Shown piece by piece: positions 18,209 to 27,774 of a DNA stretch of 64,000 bases. The notes beneath the pieces are model-generated. The model was not told the origin of the DNA and did no database searches. It saw only the letters and a program-made list of their open reading frames with translations. The position numbers were made by a program, and so were the translations under genes. Numbering within the stretch: the first letter of the stretch is position 1; the number at the start of each line of letters is the position of its first letter. Source of the stretch: Acidovorax sp. GBBC 1281 (lineage in GTDB: Bacteria; Pseudomonadota; Gammaproteobacteria; Burkholderiales; Burkholderiaceae_C); NCBI RefSeq assembly GCF_028473645.1, contig NZ_CP097269.1, forward strand, positions 4,358,001 through 4,422,000, given 5' to 3'.

Positions 18209-18412
18209 ATGTCCTTCTTCCGCCGCCCCGACTACCAGTCCGACACCACCCAGTTCATCAACCAGCTCAAGACCGAGAAGCCCGAACTGGACGCGCAGCA
18301 GCAGGCCGGCCGTGCGCTGCTGTGGGACAAGCGCGTGGACCGCAGCCTCTGGGGCGAGTACGACGAAGCCAGCGTGCCGCAAAAGCCCTACGTCTACCAG
18401 ACCCAGGGCTGA
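18209..18412 (+). CDS. DUF3460 family protein
   Basis: Small soluble protein of 67 aa (starting MSFFRRPDYQSDTTQFINQL) matching the DUF3460 family, which I know from Burkholderiales next to scpA or panC-type genes. It has no membrane segment. The conserved ending WGEYDEASVPQKPYVYQ is present. Function is unknown. It lies 67 bp before scpA, with a repeat element between them. Confidence 0.85.
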   Translation: MSFFRRPDYQSDTTQFINQLKTEKPELDAQQQAGRALLWDKRVDRSLWGEYDEASVPQKPYVYQTQG

Positions 18413-18426
18413 TCCGCTCCCGAAAG

Positions 18427-18474
18427 GCCTCCAGCGCAATGGCACGTAGCGCGGGCAGCTATATTTTTAATAGC
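18427..18474 (+). repeat. Dispersed repeat with 17-bp AT-rich palindrome
   Basis: Shares CCTCCAGCGCAAT with the copies at 26184, 28117 and 46474, and ends in the palindrome GCTATATTTTTAATAGC (18458-18474), five bases before the scpA start. It occupies the place where a ribosome-binding site would be expected. Confidence 0.75.
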
Positions 18475-18479
18475 AGATC

Positions 18480-19340
18480 ATGAGCACCGCCGCGGACAGG
18501 GCCTCCGCCCCCGCCCTGCCCGCTGGGGGTGCCGAGGGCGCCTCCCCCCAGGTCGTGGACGCGGTGGCGCTGGCGCGCCTGTATGGCGAGCCGCTGTTCG
18601 CGCTGCCGACCGACCTGTACATCCCGCCCGATGCGCTGGAGGTGTTCCTCGAAGCGTTCGAGGGGCCGCTCGATCTGCTGCTGTACCTCATCCGCAAGCA
18701 GAACTTCAACATCCTCGACATCCCCATGGTGGGCGTCACGCGCCAGTACCTGGTGTACGTGGACGAGATCCGCAGCCGCAACCTGGAGCTGGCGGCCGAG
18801 TACCTGCTGATGGCGGCCATGCTCATCGAGATCAAGTCGCGCATGCTGCTGCCGCCCAAGAAGCAGGAAGGCAGCGCCGAGCCCGAGGACCCGCGCGCCG
18901 AACTCGTGCGCCGCCTGCTCGAATACGAGCAGATCAAGCTGGCCGCGGCCGGTCTCTCGCGCATGCCGCAGTACGGGCGCGATTTCCTGCGGGCGCAGGT
19001 GCACATCGAGCAGAGCCTGCAGCCGCGCTTTCCCGACGTGCACGTGGCCGACCTGCAGGAGGCTTGGCGCGACATCCTGCGGCGCGCCAAGCTGGTGCAG
19101 CACCACCGCATCACGCGCGAGGAACTGAGCGTGCGCGAATACATGAGCGCCGTGCTCAAGACGCTGCAGGGCCGGCGCTTCGTGGAGTTCGAGGAACTGT
19201 TCGAGCCCGAAAAAGGCAGCACCGTGCTGGTGGTGACCTTCATCGCGCTGCTGGAACTGGCCAAGGAAACCCTGATCGAGATCACCCAGGCCGAGGCGTT
19301 CGCGCCCATCTACGTGCGGCTGGCGTACACGCCGGTCTGA
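18480..19340 (+). CDS. scpA: Segregation and condensation protein A
   Basis: Kleisin subunit that bridges the SMC heads in chromosome condensation, 286 aa. The family core starts at FLEAFEGPLDLLLYLIRKQN (about residue 58), followed by NILDIPMVGVTRQYL, AAEYLLMAAMLIEIKSRMLLP and the C-terminal winged-helix region (VLVVTFIALLELAKE). The first 35 residues are a variable Ala-rich extension. No smc or scpB is in the window. The ribosome site is not obvious because a repeat element abuts the ATG. Confidence 0.93.
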   Translation: MSTAADRASAPALPAGGAEGASPQVVDAVALARLYGEPLFALPTDLYIPPDALEVFLEAFEGPLDLLLYLIRKQNFNILDIPMVGVTRQYLVYVDEIRSRNLELAAEYLLMAAMLIEIKSRMLLPPKKQEGSAEPEDPRAELVRRLLEYEQIKLAAAGLSRMPQYGRDFLRAQVHIEQSLQPRFPDVHVADLQEAWRDILRRAKLVQHHRITREELSVREYMSAVLKTLQGRRFVEFEELFEPEKGSTVLVVTFIALLELAKETLIEITQAEAFAPIYVRLAYTPV

Positions 19341-19408
19341 GCCGCCGCCCTTCACCGCCACGGCCGGGCGCCCCGGCCCGAACGCCCCACACGCCCACAC
19401 GCACCACC

Positions 19409-20998
19409 ATGCCATCCCACGATTTCGACGTTCTCATCATCGGCAGCGGGCTGGCCGGGCTGTCGGCCGCGCTGCACCTGGCACCCACGCACCGCGTGGC
19501 GGTCATCACCAAGCGCGCGCTGCAGGACGGGGCCAGCGCCTGGGCGCAGGGCGGCATCGCCGCCGTGCTGGCCGAGGGCGACACCTACGAGGCCCACGTG
19601 CAGGACACCCTGGTGGCGGGCGCTGGGCTGTGCGACCTGGCCGCCACGCGCTTCGTGGTGGAGAACGCGCCCGAGGCCATCCACTGGCTGCAGGGCCTGG
19701 GCGTGCCGTTCTCGCAGGAGGACGGCGCCCTGCACCTCACACGCGAGGGCGGCCACGGCGCTCGCCGCATCGTGCACGCCACCGATGCCACCGGCGCCGC
19801 CGTGCAGCGCACCCTGATCGACACCGTGCGCGCCACGCCGGGCATCACGCTGTTCGAGCAGCACACGCTGGTGGACCTCATCACCCCGCACAAGCTGCGC
19901 CGCGGCGGGCCGCAGCGCTGCCTGGGGCTGTATGCGCTGGATGAAGGCACCGACGAGGTCGTGACCTTCCGCGCGCCGCAGACCATCCTGGCCACGGGCG
20001 GCGCGGGCAAGGTGTACCTGTACACCACCAACCCCGACACGGCCACGGGCGACGGCATCGCCGCGGCCTGGCGCGCGGGCTGCCGCGTGTCCAACCTGGA
20101 GTTCATCCAGTTCCACCCCACCTGCCTGTACCACCCGCACGCCAAGTCGTTCCTCATCACCGAGGCGGTGCGCGGCGAGGGCGGGCGGCTCTTGCTGCCC
20201 CCCTCGGCCGGCGGCACGCGCTTCATGCCGCAGCACGACCCGCGCGCCGAACTGGCCCCGCGCGACGTGGTGGCCCGCGCCATCGACTACGAGATGAAGC
20301 GCCACGGCCTGGACTGCGTGCACCTGGACATCTCGCACCAGAGCCCGGCGTTCATCCAGGAGCACTTTCCCAACATCCTCGCGCGCTGCGCCGAGCTGGG
20401 GCTGGACATCACGAAGGAGCCCATTCCCGTGGTGCCCGCCGCGCACTACACCTGCGGCGGCGTGCTCACCGACCTGGCCGGCCGCACCGACCTGCCCGGC
20501 CTGTTCGCCATCGGCGAGACCGCCTGCACCGGCCTGCACGGCGCCAACCGGCTGGCCAGCAACTCACTGGTGGAGTGCATGGTCTTCGCGCGCGCGGCCG
20601 CCCAGGCCATCACCGCCGCCAGCGCGGAAGCCGTGCCCGACGTGCCGCCGTGGGACGACAGCCGCGTGACCGATGCCGACGAGTGCGTGGTCATCTCCCA
20701 CAACTGGGACGAGCTGCGCCGCTTCATGTGGGACTACGTGGGCATCGTGCGCACCAACAAGCGCCTGGAGCGCGCGGCGCACCGCATCACGCTGCTGCAG
20801 GCCGAGATCGAGGAGTTCTACGCCCACTTCCACGTCACGCGCGACCTGCTGGAGCTGCGCAACCTGGTGCAGGTGGCCGAACTCATCGTGCGCTCGGCCC
20901 AGATGCGCCGCGAGAGCCGGGGCCTGCACTACAGCCGCGACTACCCCGAGCGGGCCGCTCCGGCCGCGCCCACCATCCTGGTCCCGCCGGTCCGCTGA
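19409..20998 (+). CDS. nadB: L-aspartate oxidase
   Basis: FAD enzyme that oxidises L-aspartate to iminoaspartate, the first step of de novo NAD synthesis; NadA (encoded at 30072) uses the product. It is 529 aa from [17 protein letters not shown], with the dinucleotide motif [11 protein letters not shown], the family stretch [14 protein letters not shown], the active-site segment [11 protein letters not shown] and the FAD-proximal [12 protein letters not shown]. The start at 19409 begins the Rossmann strand; the longer frame overlaps scpA. Confidence 0.96.
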   Translation: MPSHDFDVLIIGSGLAGLSAALHLAPTHRVAVITKRALQDGASAWAQGGIAAVLAEGDTYEAHVQDTLVAGAGLCDLAATRFVVENAPEAIHWLQGLGVPFSQEDGALHLTREGGHGARRIVHATDATGAAVQRTLIDTVRATPGITLFEQHTLVDLITPHKLRRGGPQRCLGLYALDEGTDEVVTFRAPQTILATGGAGKVYLYTTNPDTATGDGIAAAWRAGCRVSNLEFIQFHPTCLYHPHAKSFLITEAVRGEGGRLLLPPSAGGTRFMPQHDPRAELAPRDVVARAIDYEMKRHGLDCVHLDISHQSPAFIQEHFPNILARCAELGLDITKEPIPVVPAAHYTCGGVLTDLAGRTDLPGLFAIGETACTGLHGANRLASNSLVECMVFARAAAQAITAASAEAVPDVPPWDDSRVTDADECVVISHNWDELRRFMWDYVGIVRTNKRLERAAHRITLLQAEIEEFYAHFHVTRDLLELRNLVQVAELIVRSAQMRRESRGLHYSRDYPERAAPAAPTILVPPVR

Positions 20999-21050
20999 CC
21001 GCCCCACCGCCCCACCGCAAGCTCTACCTGTTTTCTTCGCCCCTCCCGCC

Positions 21051-21431
21051 ATGCAACGCACCCTGCTGAAATCCAAGATCCACCGCGCCACCGCCACGCA
21101 CTGCGAGCTGCACTACGAAGGCTCCTGCGCGATCGACGAAGACCTGCTCGACGCCGCGAACATCGTGGAGAACGAGCAGGTGCACATCTGGAACATCGAC
21201 AACGGCGAGCGCTTCGTCACCTATGCCATCAAGGGCCAGCGCGGCAGCGGCATGGTGTCGGTCAACGGCTCGGCGGCGCGCCGCGCCGCCGTGGGCGACC
21301 TGCTCATCATCGCCGCCTTCGCCCAGGTCGAGGAGGCCGAGGTGGCCGCGCACCAGCCGCAACTGGTGTTCGTGGACGCCGCCAACCGCCAGGTGGAACT
21401 GCGCCACCACGTGCCCACGCAGGCCCTGTGA
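21051..21431 (+). CDS. panD: Aspartate 1-decarboxylase
   Basis: Converts aspartate to beta-alanine for pantothenate. The 126-aa proenzyme cleaves itself between Gly24 and Ser25 (HYEGSC) to form the pyruvoyl cofactor. Conserved Lys9 (LKSKIH), NGERF and [17 protein letters not shown] are present. It is followed 13 bp later by bioA, so it probably shares that operon. Partner genes panB and panC are at 32198-34019. Confidence 0.96.
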   Translation: MQRTLLKSKIHRATATHCELHYEGSCAIDEDLLDAANIVENEQVHIWNIDNGERFVTYAIKGQRGSGMVSVNGSAARRAAVGDLLIIAAFAQVEEAEVAAHQPQLVFVDAANRQVELRHHVPTQAL

Positions 21432-21444
21432 AAGGCCACCCACG

Positions 21445-22770
21445 ATGAACCAGGACACCCTCGTCGCCCGCAGCCTGGCCAGCGTCTGGCACCCGTGCAC
21501 ACAGATGAAGCGCCACGAGGCCGACCCGCCCGTGGCCATCGCCAGCGCCCGCGGCCCGTGGCTGCACGGCACCGATGGCCGGCGCTACCTGGACGGCATC
21601 AGCTCGTGGTGGGTCAACCTCTTCGGCCACAGCCACCCGCACATCCAGGCCGCGCTGGCCGACCAGCTCGCGCGGCTGGACCACGTGATGCTCGCGGGCT
21701 TCACGCACGCGCCGGTGGTGGAGCTGTCCGAGCGGCTGGGCGCGCTCACCGGGCTGGGCCACGCCTTCTACGGCAGCGACGGCGCCGCGGCCACCGAGAT
21801 CGCCCTCAAGATGAGCGCGCACTGCTGGCGCAACGCCGGGCGGCCGGGCAAGAGCCGCTTCGTGGGCCTGGCCGGCGGATACCACGGCGAGACCGTGGGC
21901 GCGCTGGCCGTGACCGACATCGCCCTGTTCCGCGAGGCCTACGCCCCGCTGGTGCGCCTGGCAGCCACCGTGCCCAGCCCCGATGCGCGCAGCGCGCAGC
22001 CCGGCGAGAGCGCGCTGGATGTGGCCCGGCGCGCGGCCCAGGCGCTGGAGGTCTGGCTGGCCGAACACCACGAGAGCACCGCCGCGCTGATCGTCGAGCC
22101 CCTGGTGCAGTGCGCCGCCGGCATGGCGATGCACGATCCCGAATACCTGCGCCAGGCCCGCGCGCTGTGCGACCGCTACGGCGTGCACCTGGTGGTGGAC
22201 GAGATCGCCACCGGCTTCGGCCGCACCGGCACGATGTTCGCGCACCAGCAGGCCGGCATCCGGCCCGATTTCATCTGCCTGTCCAAGGGCCTCACGGGCG
22301 GCACGCTGCCGCTGTCGGCCGTGCTCACCACCGAGGCCGTGTACGCCGCGTTCTACGACGACGACGTGGCCCGCGGCTTCCTGCATTCGCACTCCTACAC
22401 CGGCAACCCGCTGGCCTGCCGCGCGGCGCTGGCCACGCTGGAGCTGTTCGACCAGCTCGACCCGCTCGCGGCCAATGCCACGCTGGCCGGGCGCATCGAC
22501 GCCGCCTGCGCGCCCATCACGCAGCACCCGCGCGTGCGCCATGCGCGCCGGCTGGGCATGGTGTGGGCGTGGGACGTGGAGACCTCCCTGCCCGATTTTT
22601 CGCGCCGCTACCACCGCCACGCCATGGCGCGCGGGCTGGTGCTGCGCCCCATCGGCAAAACGCTCTACGCCATGCCGCCCTACGTGCTAGACGACGAGGC
22701 CGTGCAGCACCTGGGCGATGCCGCCTTCGCCGCACTGCAGGCCACCCTGGCCGAGGAGACCGCCCCATGA
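21445..22770 (+). CDS. bioA: Adenosylmethionine-8-amino-7-oxononanoate aminotransferase
   Basis: PLP aminotransferase using S-adenosylmethionine as amino donor in biotin synthesis. It is 441 aa with the substrate-site WHPCTQMK near the N-terminus, [41 protein letters not shown], the Asp of [11 protein letters not shown], and the PLP lysine in LSKGLTGG. Its stop overlaps the bioD start (ATGA). Confidence 0.96.
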   Translation: MNQDTLVARSLASVWHPCTQMKRHEADPPVAIASARGPWLHGTDGRRYLDGISSWWVNLFGHSHPHIQAALADQLARLDHVMLAGFTHAPVVELSERLGALTGLGHAFYGSDGAAATEIALKMSAHCWRNAGRPGKSRFVGLAGGYHGETVGALAVTDIALFREAYAPLVRLAATVPSPDARSAQPGESALDVARRAAQALEVWLAEHHESTAALIVEPLVQCAAGMAMHDPEYLRQARALCDRYGVHLVVDEIATGFGRTGTMFAHQQAGIRPDFICLSKGLTGGTLPLSAVLTTEAVYAAFYDDDVARGFLHSHSYTGNPLACRAALATLELFDQLDPLAANATLAGRIDAACAPITQHPRVRHARRLGMVWAWDVETSLPDFSRRYHRHAMARGLVLRPIGKTLYAMPPYVLDDEAVQHLGDAAFAALQATLAEETAP

Positions 22771-23459
22771 ACCCGACCCCGGCATTCGCCTGCTTCGTCA
22801 CCGGCACCGACACCGGCGTGGGCAAGACCCTGGCCTCGGCCGGCCTGCTGCACGCGCTGGCGCGCCACCACGCGCGCGTCGTGGGCATGAAGCCCATCGC
22901 CGCGGGCGCCGAATGGCACCATGGCCAGCTCGCCAACGAAGACGCCCTCGCCCTGCGCGCCGCCTCCACCATCGCGGTGCCCGCGGCGCTGGACAACCCC
23001 GTGCTGCTGCCCGACCCGCTCTCGCCCCACATCGCCGCCGAGCGCGCGGGCACGCGCATCGACATCGCGCACATCGTGCGCAGCTACGAAGCGCTGGCGG
23101 CGCAGGCGGATGCGGTCGTCGTCGAAGGCGCGGGCGGGTTCCACGTGCCGCTGTCGGACACCGAGACCGGCGCCGACCTCGCCCAGGCCCTGGGCCTGCC
23201 CGTGGTGCTGGTGGTGGGCCTGCGGCTGGGGTGCCTCAGCCACGCCGCGCTCACGGCCGATGCCGTGCGCGCGCGCGGCCTGCCGCTGGCCGGCTGGATC
23301 GCCAGCCGCATCGACCCGCACATGCGGGCGCCGCAAGAAAACCTCGACTGGCTCGCGCAGCGCCTGCGCGCCCCGCTGCTGGCCGACATTCCCTACCAGG
23401 CCGTGCCGGACGCCCGTGCACTGCCCTTCGACCTTCCCGCCGCATGGACGACCCGATGA
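22767..23459 (+). CDS. bioD: Dethiobiotin synthetase
   Basis: ATP-dependent carboxylase closing the ureido ring of dethiobiotin; 230 aa. It shows the P-loop GTDTGVGKT, the lysine of MKPIAAGAE and the GAGGFHVPL motif. Four-base overlaps join it to bioA upstream (ATGA) and bioF downstream (ATGA), indicating translational coupling. Confidence 0.96.
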   Translation: MNPTPAFACFVTGTDTGVGKTLASAGLLHALARHHARVVGMKPIAAGAEWHHGQLANEDALALRAASTIAVPAALDNPVLLPDPLSPHIAAERAGTRIDIAHIVRSYEALAAQADAVVVEGAGGFHVPLSDTETGADLAQALGLPVVLVVGLRLGCLSHAALTADAVRARGLPLAGWIASRIDPHMRAPQENLDWLAQRLRAPLLADIPYQAVPDARALPFDLPAAWTTR

Positions 23460-24679
23460 GCCCCCGCCCCGACGCCGCCTCCTGGATCGACGAGTTTCCG
23501 GCACGCATCGCCGCGCTCGACGCCGCCCACCTGCGCCGCCGGCGCCGCGCCGTGGTGCCGGCCGGCGGCGCGCACCTGCTGGTCGATGGCGCGCCCATGC
23601 TGGCTTTTTGCAGCAACGATTACCTGGGCCTGGCCGGCCACCCCGCGCTGGCCGAGGCCGCCTGCGCGGGCGCGCGCGAGTTCGGCGTGGGCTCGGGCGG
23701 CTCGCCGCTGGTGAGCGGCCACAGCGCGGCCAACGCGGCGCTGGAGGCCGACCTCGCCCGCTTCGTGGGCCTGCCGCGCGCGCTGTACTTCTACGCGGGC
23801 TACGCCACCAACGCCGGCATCGTGCCCGCGCTCGTGGGCGAGGGCGATGCGCTGTTTTCCGATGCGCTCAACCACGCCTGCCTGATCGACGGCGCCCGCC
23901 TGTCGCGCGCCCGCATCCACCGCTACCCGCATGCCGACCTGGCCGCGCTGGAGGCCGCGCTGGCCAGCAGCCCCGCGCGCCGCAAGCTGGTCATCACCGA
24001 TGCCGTGTTCAGCATGGACGGCGACGTGGCCGACATTCCCGCGCTGCTGGCGCTGTGCGAGCGCCACGACGCGCTGCTGCTGCTGGACGACGCGCACGGC
24101 TTCGGCGTGCTCGGGCCGCAGGGGCGCGGCGCGCTGGCCGAGGCAGGGCTGGTCGGCGCGCAGGCCTCGCGGCGCGTGCTGTACATGGCCACGCTGGGCA
24201 AGGCCGCGGGCGTGGCCGGCGCCTTCGTCGCGGGCGACGACGCATTGATCGAATGGCTGCTGCAAAAGACGCGCAGCTACATCTTCGCCACCGCCGCGCC
24301 GCCGCTGCTGGCGCGCGCGCTGCAGGCCAGCCTGGCGCTCATCGAGGCCGAGGATTCGCGCCGCGAGCACCTCGCGCGCCTCGTTCAGCGCCTGCGGGGC
24401 GGCCTCGCGCCGCTGCTGCAGGGCACGCACTGGCAGCTGGGCGACTCGCGCACCGCCGTGCAGGCCGTGGTGATCGGCGCCAACGACGAGGCCCTGGCCG
24501 CCATGGAAGGCCTGCGCCAGCGCGGCCTGTGGGTGCCCGCCATCCGCCCGCCCACCGTGCCCGAGGGCACGGCGCGCCTGCGCATCGCCCTGTCGGCCGC
24601 GCACACCGAGGCCGACGTGGACCGCTTGCTGCAGGCGCTGGCCGAGCTGGCGCCCGCCGCCGTGGAGGCCCTGGCATGA
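23456..24679 (+). CDS. bioF: 8-amino-7-oxononanoate synthase
   Basis: PLP enzyme condensing pimeloyl-ACP/CoA with alanine; 407 aa. Motifs: [25 protein letters not shown], the PLP-stacking region [27 protein letters not shown], and the cofactor lysine in [12 protein letters not shown]. It is embedded in the bioA-bioD-bioF-queE chain, with start and stop codons overlapping both neighbours. No bioB or bioC is in the window. Confidence 0.96.
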   Translation: MSPRPDAASWIDEFPARIAALDAAHLRRRRRAVVPAGGAHLLVDGAPMLAFCSNDYLGLAGHPALAEAACAGAREFGVGSGGSPLVSGHSAANAALEADLARFVGLPRALYFYAGYATNAGIVPALVGEGDALFSDALNHACLIDGARLSRARIHRYPHADLAALEAALASSPARRKLVITDAVFSMDGDVADIPALLALCERHDALLLLDDAHGFGVLGPQGRGALAEAGLVGAQASRRVLYMATLGKAAGVAGAFVAGDDALIEWLLQKTRSYIFATAAPPLLARALQASLALIEAEDSRREHLARLVQRLRGGLAPLLQGTHWQLGDSRTAVQAVVIGANDEALAAMEGLRQRGLWVPAIRPPTVPEGTARLRIALSAAHTEADVDRLLQALAELAPAAVEALA

Positions 24680-25314
24680 CCTACAGCGTCAAGGAAATCT
24701 TCTACACCCTGCAGGGCGAGGGCGGCCAGGCCGGCACGCCCGCCGTGTTCTGCCGCTTCGCGGGCTGCAACCTCTGGAGCGGCCGCGAGGAAGACCGCGC
24801 CAGCGCCGTCTGCCGCTTCTGCGACACCGACTTCGTGGGCACCGACGGCACCCTGGGCGGCAAGTTCGCCACCGCAGACGCGCTGGCCGACGTGATCGCC
24901 GCGCAGTGGCCCGCGCACGATGCCGCGCACCGCCTGGTGGTGCTGACGGGCGGCGAGCCGCTGCTGCAGGTGGACCCGGCCTTCATCGACGCCCTGCACG
25001 CGCGACGCTTTCGCATCGCCGTGGAGAGCAACGGCACCGTCGCCGCGCCGCCCGGCATCGACTGGCTGTGCATCAGCCCCAAGGCCGGTGCGCCCTGGGT
25101 GCAGCGCAGCGGGCAGGAACTCAAGCTGGTGTGGCCCCAGCCCGGCTTCGACCTGGCAGCGCTCGAGTCGCAGACGCAGTTCACGCACCGCTTCCTGCAG
25201 CCCATGGACGGCCCGGAGCAGGCCGCCAACACCGGGCGCTGCATCGCCGCCTGCCTGGAGCGCCCCGCGTGGCGACTGAGCCTGCAGACCCACAAGCTCA
25301 CGGGCATCCGCTGA
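24676..25314 (+). CDS. queE: 7-carboxy-7-deazaguanine synthase
   Basis: Radical SAM enzyme of queuosine/deazapurine synthesis, turning 6-carboxytetrahydropterin into CDG. The 212-aa protein has the unusual cluster spacing of this family, C-x14-C-x2-C (GC...VCRFCDTDF), the glycine-rich [10 protein letters not shown], and ESNGT. It overlaps the bioF stop by four bases, so a queuosine gene is coupled to the biotin operon. queD follows after 52 bp. Confidence 0.93.
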   Translation: MTYSVKEIFYTLQGEGGQAGTPAVFCRFAGCNLWSGREEDRASAVCRFCDTDFVGTDGTLGGKFATADALADVIAAQWPAHDAAHRLVVLTGGEPLLQVDPAFIDALHARRFRIAVESNGTVAAPPGIDWLCISPKAGAPWVQRSGQELKLVWPQPGFDLAALESQTQFTHRFLQPMDGPEQAANTGRCIAACLERPAWRLSLQTHKLTGIR

Positions 25315-25366
25315 GCCCTTTTCCTCCGTACCGTTTTTTCGCCCCGTTCCCGCCCGTTCGCCGACC

Positions 25367-25744
25367 ATGCAGTTCACCGTCCACCAGCGCTTTTTCTTCG
25401 ATGCCGCGCACACCTTGCAGCGCGAGATCGAGGCCGAGGGCAGCCGCCGCATCCACGGCCACACCTACCACGCGGAGGTGGCCGTCACCGGCCCGCGCGA
25501 TCCCGCCACCGGCATGGTCATCGACCTGGGCCACCTGCGCGAGCGCCTGGCCGCCGTGCGCGAGCAACTCGACCACCACTGGCTGGACGAGGTGCCGGGC
25601 CTGGGCACGCCCACGCTGGAAAACCTGTGCCGCTTCATCGCCCAGGCGCTCGATGGCATGCAGCCGCCCGCCAGCCGCGTGCGCGTGTGGCGCGAGGCGC
25701 TGGGCGACGGCTGCGTGCTGGAACTGGCGCCGCCGCGGGGCTGA
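25367..25744 (+). CDS. queD: 6-carboxytetrahydropterin synthase-like protein (QueD family)
   Basis: T-fold protein of 125 aa next to queE, so it presumably supplies 6-carboxytetrahydropterin. The zinc histidines are present (FDAAHTL and HGHTYH), as are the LDHHWLDEVPGLGTPTLEN region and the substrate Glu (VWREAL). The catalytic cysteine that E. coli QueD has before RLHGH reads serine here (AEGSRRIHGH). I believe related betaproteobacteria share this, so the reaction chemistry may differ from the E. coli enzyme. Confidence 0.85.
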   Translation: MQFTVHQRFFFDAAHTLQREIEAEGSRRIHGHTYHAEVAVTGPRDPATGMVIDLGHLRERLAAVREQLDHHWLDEVPGLGTPTLENLCRFIAQALDGMQPPASRVRVWREALGDGCVLELAPPRG

Positions 25745-25816
25745 CCGCCGCCGGTTCCCGCACCGCCGCCCTTCGTTCTTCTTCCATCCCTTGATCCATC
25801 CCGCAGGAGATTCGCC

Positions 25817-26176
25817 ATGCCCCACCTCGTCATCGAAGTCAGCCAGAACCTGTCCGGCCTTCCGGAAGCCCAGATGCTGGCCGAACTCAACCGGTCCCTG
25901 ACGGCCAGTCCCGAAATCCTGGACGAGGCGGACCTCAAATCCCGCTTCCTGCGCACCGACCGCTTCGAGATCGGCACCGCCCCCGCCGGCCGCGCGTTCG
26001 TGCATGCGCAACTGCGCCTGCTGTCCGGCCGCTCGCCCGAGACCAAGCAGGACCTCGCCGGCCGCGTGGCCGACGTGCTGCGCCGCCTCACGCCCCGGCC
26101 CGAAGGCGTGATGGTGCAGCTCAGCGTGGAGATCGTGGACATGGACCGCGGGTCCTACGTGAAAAAGCGGCTTTGA
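25817..26176 (+). CDS. 5-carboxymethyl-2-hydroxymuconate Delta-isomerase
   Basis: Tautomerase-superfamily enzyme of 119 aa. Pro2 (MPHLVIEVS) becomes the catalytic N-terminal proline after Met removal. The CHMI-type pattern HLVIEVSQNL, RFEIG, FVHAQLRLLSGRS and VEIVDMDRGSYVKK is complete. Homologues act in homoprotocatechuate breakdown, but no other gene of that pathway is near, so the true substrate is open. AGGAGA lies ten bases upstream of the start. Confidence 0.88.
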   Translation: MPHLVIEVSQNLSGLPEAQMLAELNRSLTASPEILDEADLKSRFLRTDRFEIGTAPAGRAFVHAQLRLLSGRSPETKQDLAGRVADVLRRLTPRPEGVMVQLSVEIVDMDRGSYVKKRL

Positions 26177-26183
26177 GCCCTAC

Positions 26184-26233
26184 AGGGCTCCAGCGCAATC
26201 AACACTAGGGCATATTGCTACAAAATAAGTAGC
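26184..26233 (+). repeat. 50-bp dispersed repeat, left border of effector cassette
   Basis: AGGGCTCCAGCGCAATCAAC, then CACTAGGGCATATT, then the 17-bp palindrome GCTACAAAATAAGTAGC. About 44 of 50 positions match the copy at 28117-28166, in the same orientation. The two copies bracket the two-gene cassette. Confidence 0.85.
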
Positions 26234-26317
26234 AAATCACTTTGCGCCGGGCGATCCGTCCAAAGCGCGAGAGTGGGTCGCACCGGTGAGCCATCCCGCC
26301 TGCCGGGTCAGGACGGC

Positions 26318-26342
26318 TTCGCAAACCCCATCGGAGATTCGG
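26318..26342 (+). promoter_or_regulatory. PIP box (HrpX/HrpB-type activator site)
   Basis: TTCGC (26318-26322), 15 bases, TTCGG (26338-26342). This matches the plant-inducible-promoter consensus TTCGB-N15-TTCGB bound by HrpX/HrpB-type AraC activators of type III secretion genes. It ends 71 bp before the start of the candidate effector, on the same strand. No clean YANNNT -10 hexamer was found at the usual distance. A single box can occur by chance in a window this size; the weight comes from its position. Confidence 0.6.
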
Positions 26343-26413
26343 GTCCTGCGAGAGATTCCATGGCGCTTCTCGGATGATGATGATCATTCGGAAACCCAAG
26401 CCACAGGGCTGCC

Positions 26414-27760
26414 ATGAGACCTCTACCCAATGCGATCGCCACCCGGCTCACCCAGGTACGCCCTTCGGCGCTGCAGGCTGCACAACTGGCAGCCGTCAAG
26501 CCAGAGAAGCCCGCTACGGGCACGTCTGAGCCGCCATTGCCAGGGCCGCTCAGGCCCCGGCCCAAACTGGAAACCGCGTCCTCCCTGCAGCCGCGCATCC
26601 AGATCAAACTCAGCAGTGGGGCCAAGATCTCGCTGAACGATGCGATGAAATTGCTCTCTGCCGCCCAGAAGCCGAGCATTGCCGCGCCAGCCGGCACCGC
26701 GCCGGGGCGCATCAGCGCCGCATCGGTCCTGCAGTCGATGAAACCGACCTCGCAGCTCCCGGACGGCGGGGCCGTCGCAACGGTGTTGCCGCAGGCGCGG
26801 CCGCAACCCAGCGCACCGCAAGGAGGATTTCCAGCGCAGGCCGCACCTGCGCCGCTGCCGCCACAGGAAGAGCCTGTGCTGGCGATGCCCTGGATGGGTC
26901 ATCCACCGCCTCAGGCCGCCCCGACCATGGCGTTTCACCCAGGCTTTCAGACACCGCCCCAGCCGGCACACCCGCTGCATCCGCCACAAAACCAGCCTTT
27001 CACCGGCTTCGCTTCGCTGTTCCCGGGCGGTCCGCAGCCCGCTTTCGCCCCCGTGCTGCAGCAAGCCCCCCACGGCCTGCAGGGCGCACCGGGGAATTCG
27101 CCCTGGCCTCCCGCCGAGCACGCCGTCGGTCTGGCCTCCATGCTGCCAGGCGCCACCACGGCAGGTCCTGCCCCCTCGCAGGCCGTTCATGAAGCGCCGC
27201 AAATCTGGAATCCGGCCAACCCGCCCACGCCCCATGTCGATCCCTTTGAGGACAAGCGCCTTTCATCGCCCGCAGTGCCGCCCACGGCCAAGTTCCAGCA
27301 CAACGTTGCCCTCTTTGCCGAGTACGACGGCGAGCACCTTCAGGGCAACAAGACGTGGGCGACGTCCGTCACCTATCTCAATGCAGAGCAACGGCAGCAA
27401 TTCAAGCTGACGGTGAAAGACGGAAAGATTTTTGACGCGGAGGGCAAGCCGTTCGACACCCGCAACGGCAAGACGGCATGCTTCGGCGGAGGCGCGGGCA
27501 AGGCGATCTTCGTCATGGATCACGATGGCAACCTGTATGCGTCCAATTACCATGCGCCCGGCAAGTTCCACCATTCGAGCTTCCTGGCCGGCCAGCCAGT
27601 CGCAGGAGCGGGCGAGATCACCGTGCATAACGGCGAGATCCAGTCCCTGACCCGCAACAGCGGACACTACCGCCCCAGCGCAGCCCAGCTGGAGCAAGTG
27701 GCCCACAACCTCAGCTCCCAGGGCCTGAGCAATTTCGTGGTCGACCAGAAGATTCAGTAG
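26414..27760 (+). CDS. Candidate type III effector with plant IQM-like C-terminal domain
   Basis: 448 aa in two parts. Residues 1 to about 290 are low-complexity, rich in Pro, Ala, Gln and Ser, with no signal peptide or membrane span, as is usual for type III effectors. Residues from about 294 form a compact domain: VALFAEYDGEHLQ, FKLTVKDGKIFDAEGKP, AIFVMDHDGNLYAS, FHHSSFLAG (385-393), VAGAGEITVHNGEI and SGHYRP (416-421). The series IFV...NLY...HSSF-G...AG...G...SGHY.P is the core I recall from plant IQM calmodulin-binding proteins; the IQ motif itself is not evident. A PIP box lies 71 bp before the ATG plus a small downstream gene at 14 bp. Effector status is inference. A secreted toxin of another system, or a housekeeping protein, is possible. 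Confidence 0.65.
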   Translation: MRPLPNAIATRLTQVRPSALQAAQLAAVKPEKPATGTSEPPLPGPLRPRPKLETASSLQPRIQIKLSSGAKISLNDAMKLLSAAQKPSIAAPAGTAPGRISAASVLQSMKPTSQLPDGGAVATVLPQARPQPSAPQGGFPAQAAPAPLPPQEEPVLAMPWMGHPPPQAAPTMAFHPGFQTPPQPAHPLHPPQNQPFTGFASLFPGGPQPAFAPVLQQAPHGLQGAPGNSPWPPAEHAVGLASMLPGATTAGPAPSQAVHEAPQIWNPANPPTPHVDPFEDKRLSSPAVPPTAKFQHNVALFAEYDGEHLQGNKTWATSVTYLNAEQRQQFKLTVKDGKIFDAEGKPFDTRNGKTACFGGGAGKAIFVMDHDGNLYASNYHAPGKFHHSSFLAGQPVAGAGEITVHNGEIQSLTRNSGHYRPSAAQLEQVAHNLSSQGLSNFVVDQKIQ

Positions 27761-27774
27761 CAGGAAAGAAAAAC

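Noticed and set aside
21001..21050. Riboswitch or BirA operator before the panD-bio genes
   Set aside because: Only about 50 bp is available and no palindrome resembling a BirA site or structured leader is seen.
26371..26391. Exact -10 hexamer (YANNNT) for the PIP-box promoter
   Set aside because: GATGATGATGATCATT is AT-richer than its surroundings but no hexamer fits consensus at 30-32 bp, so I did not call it.
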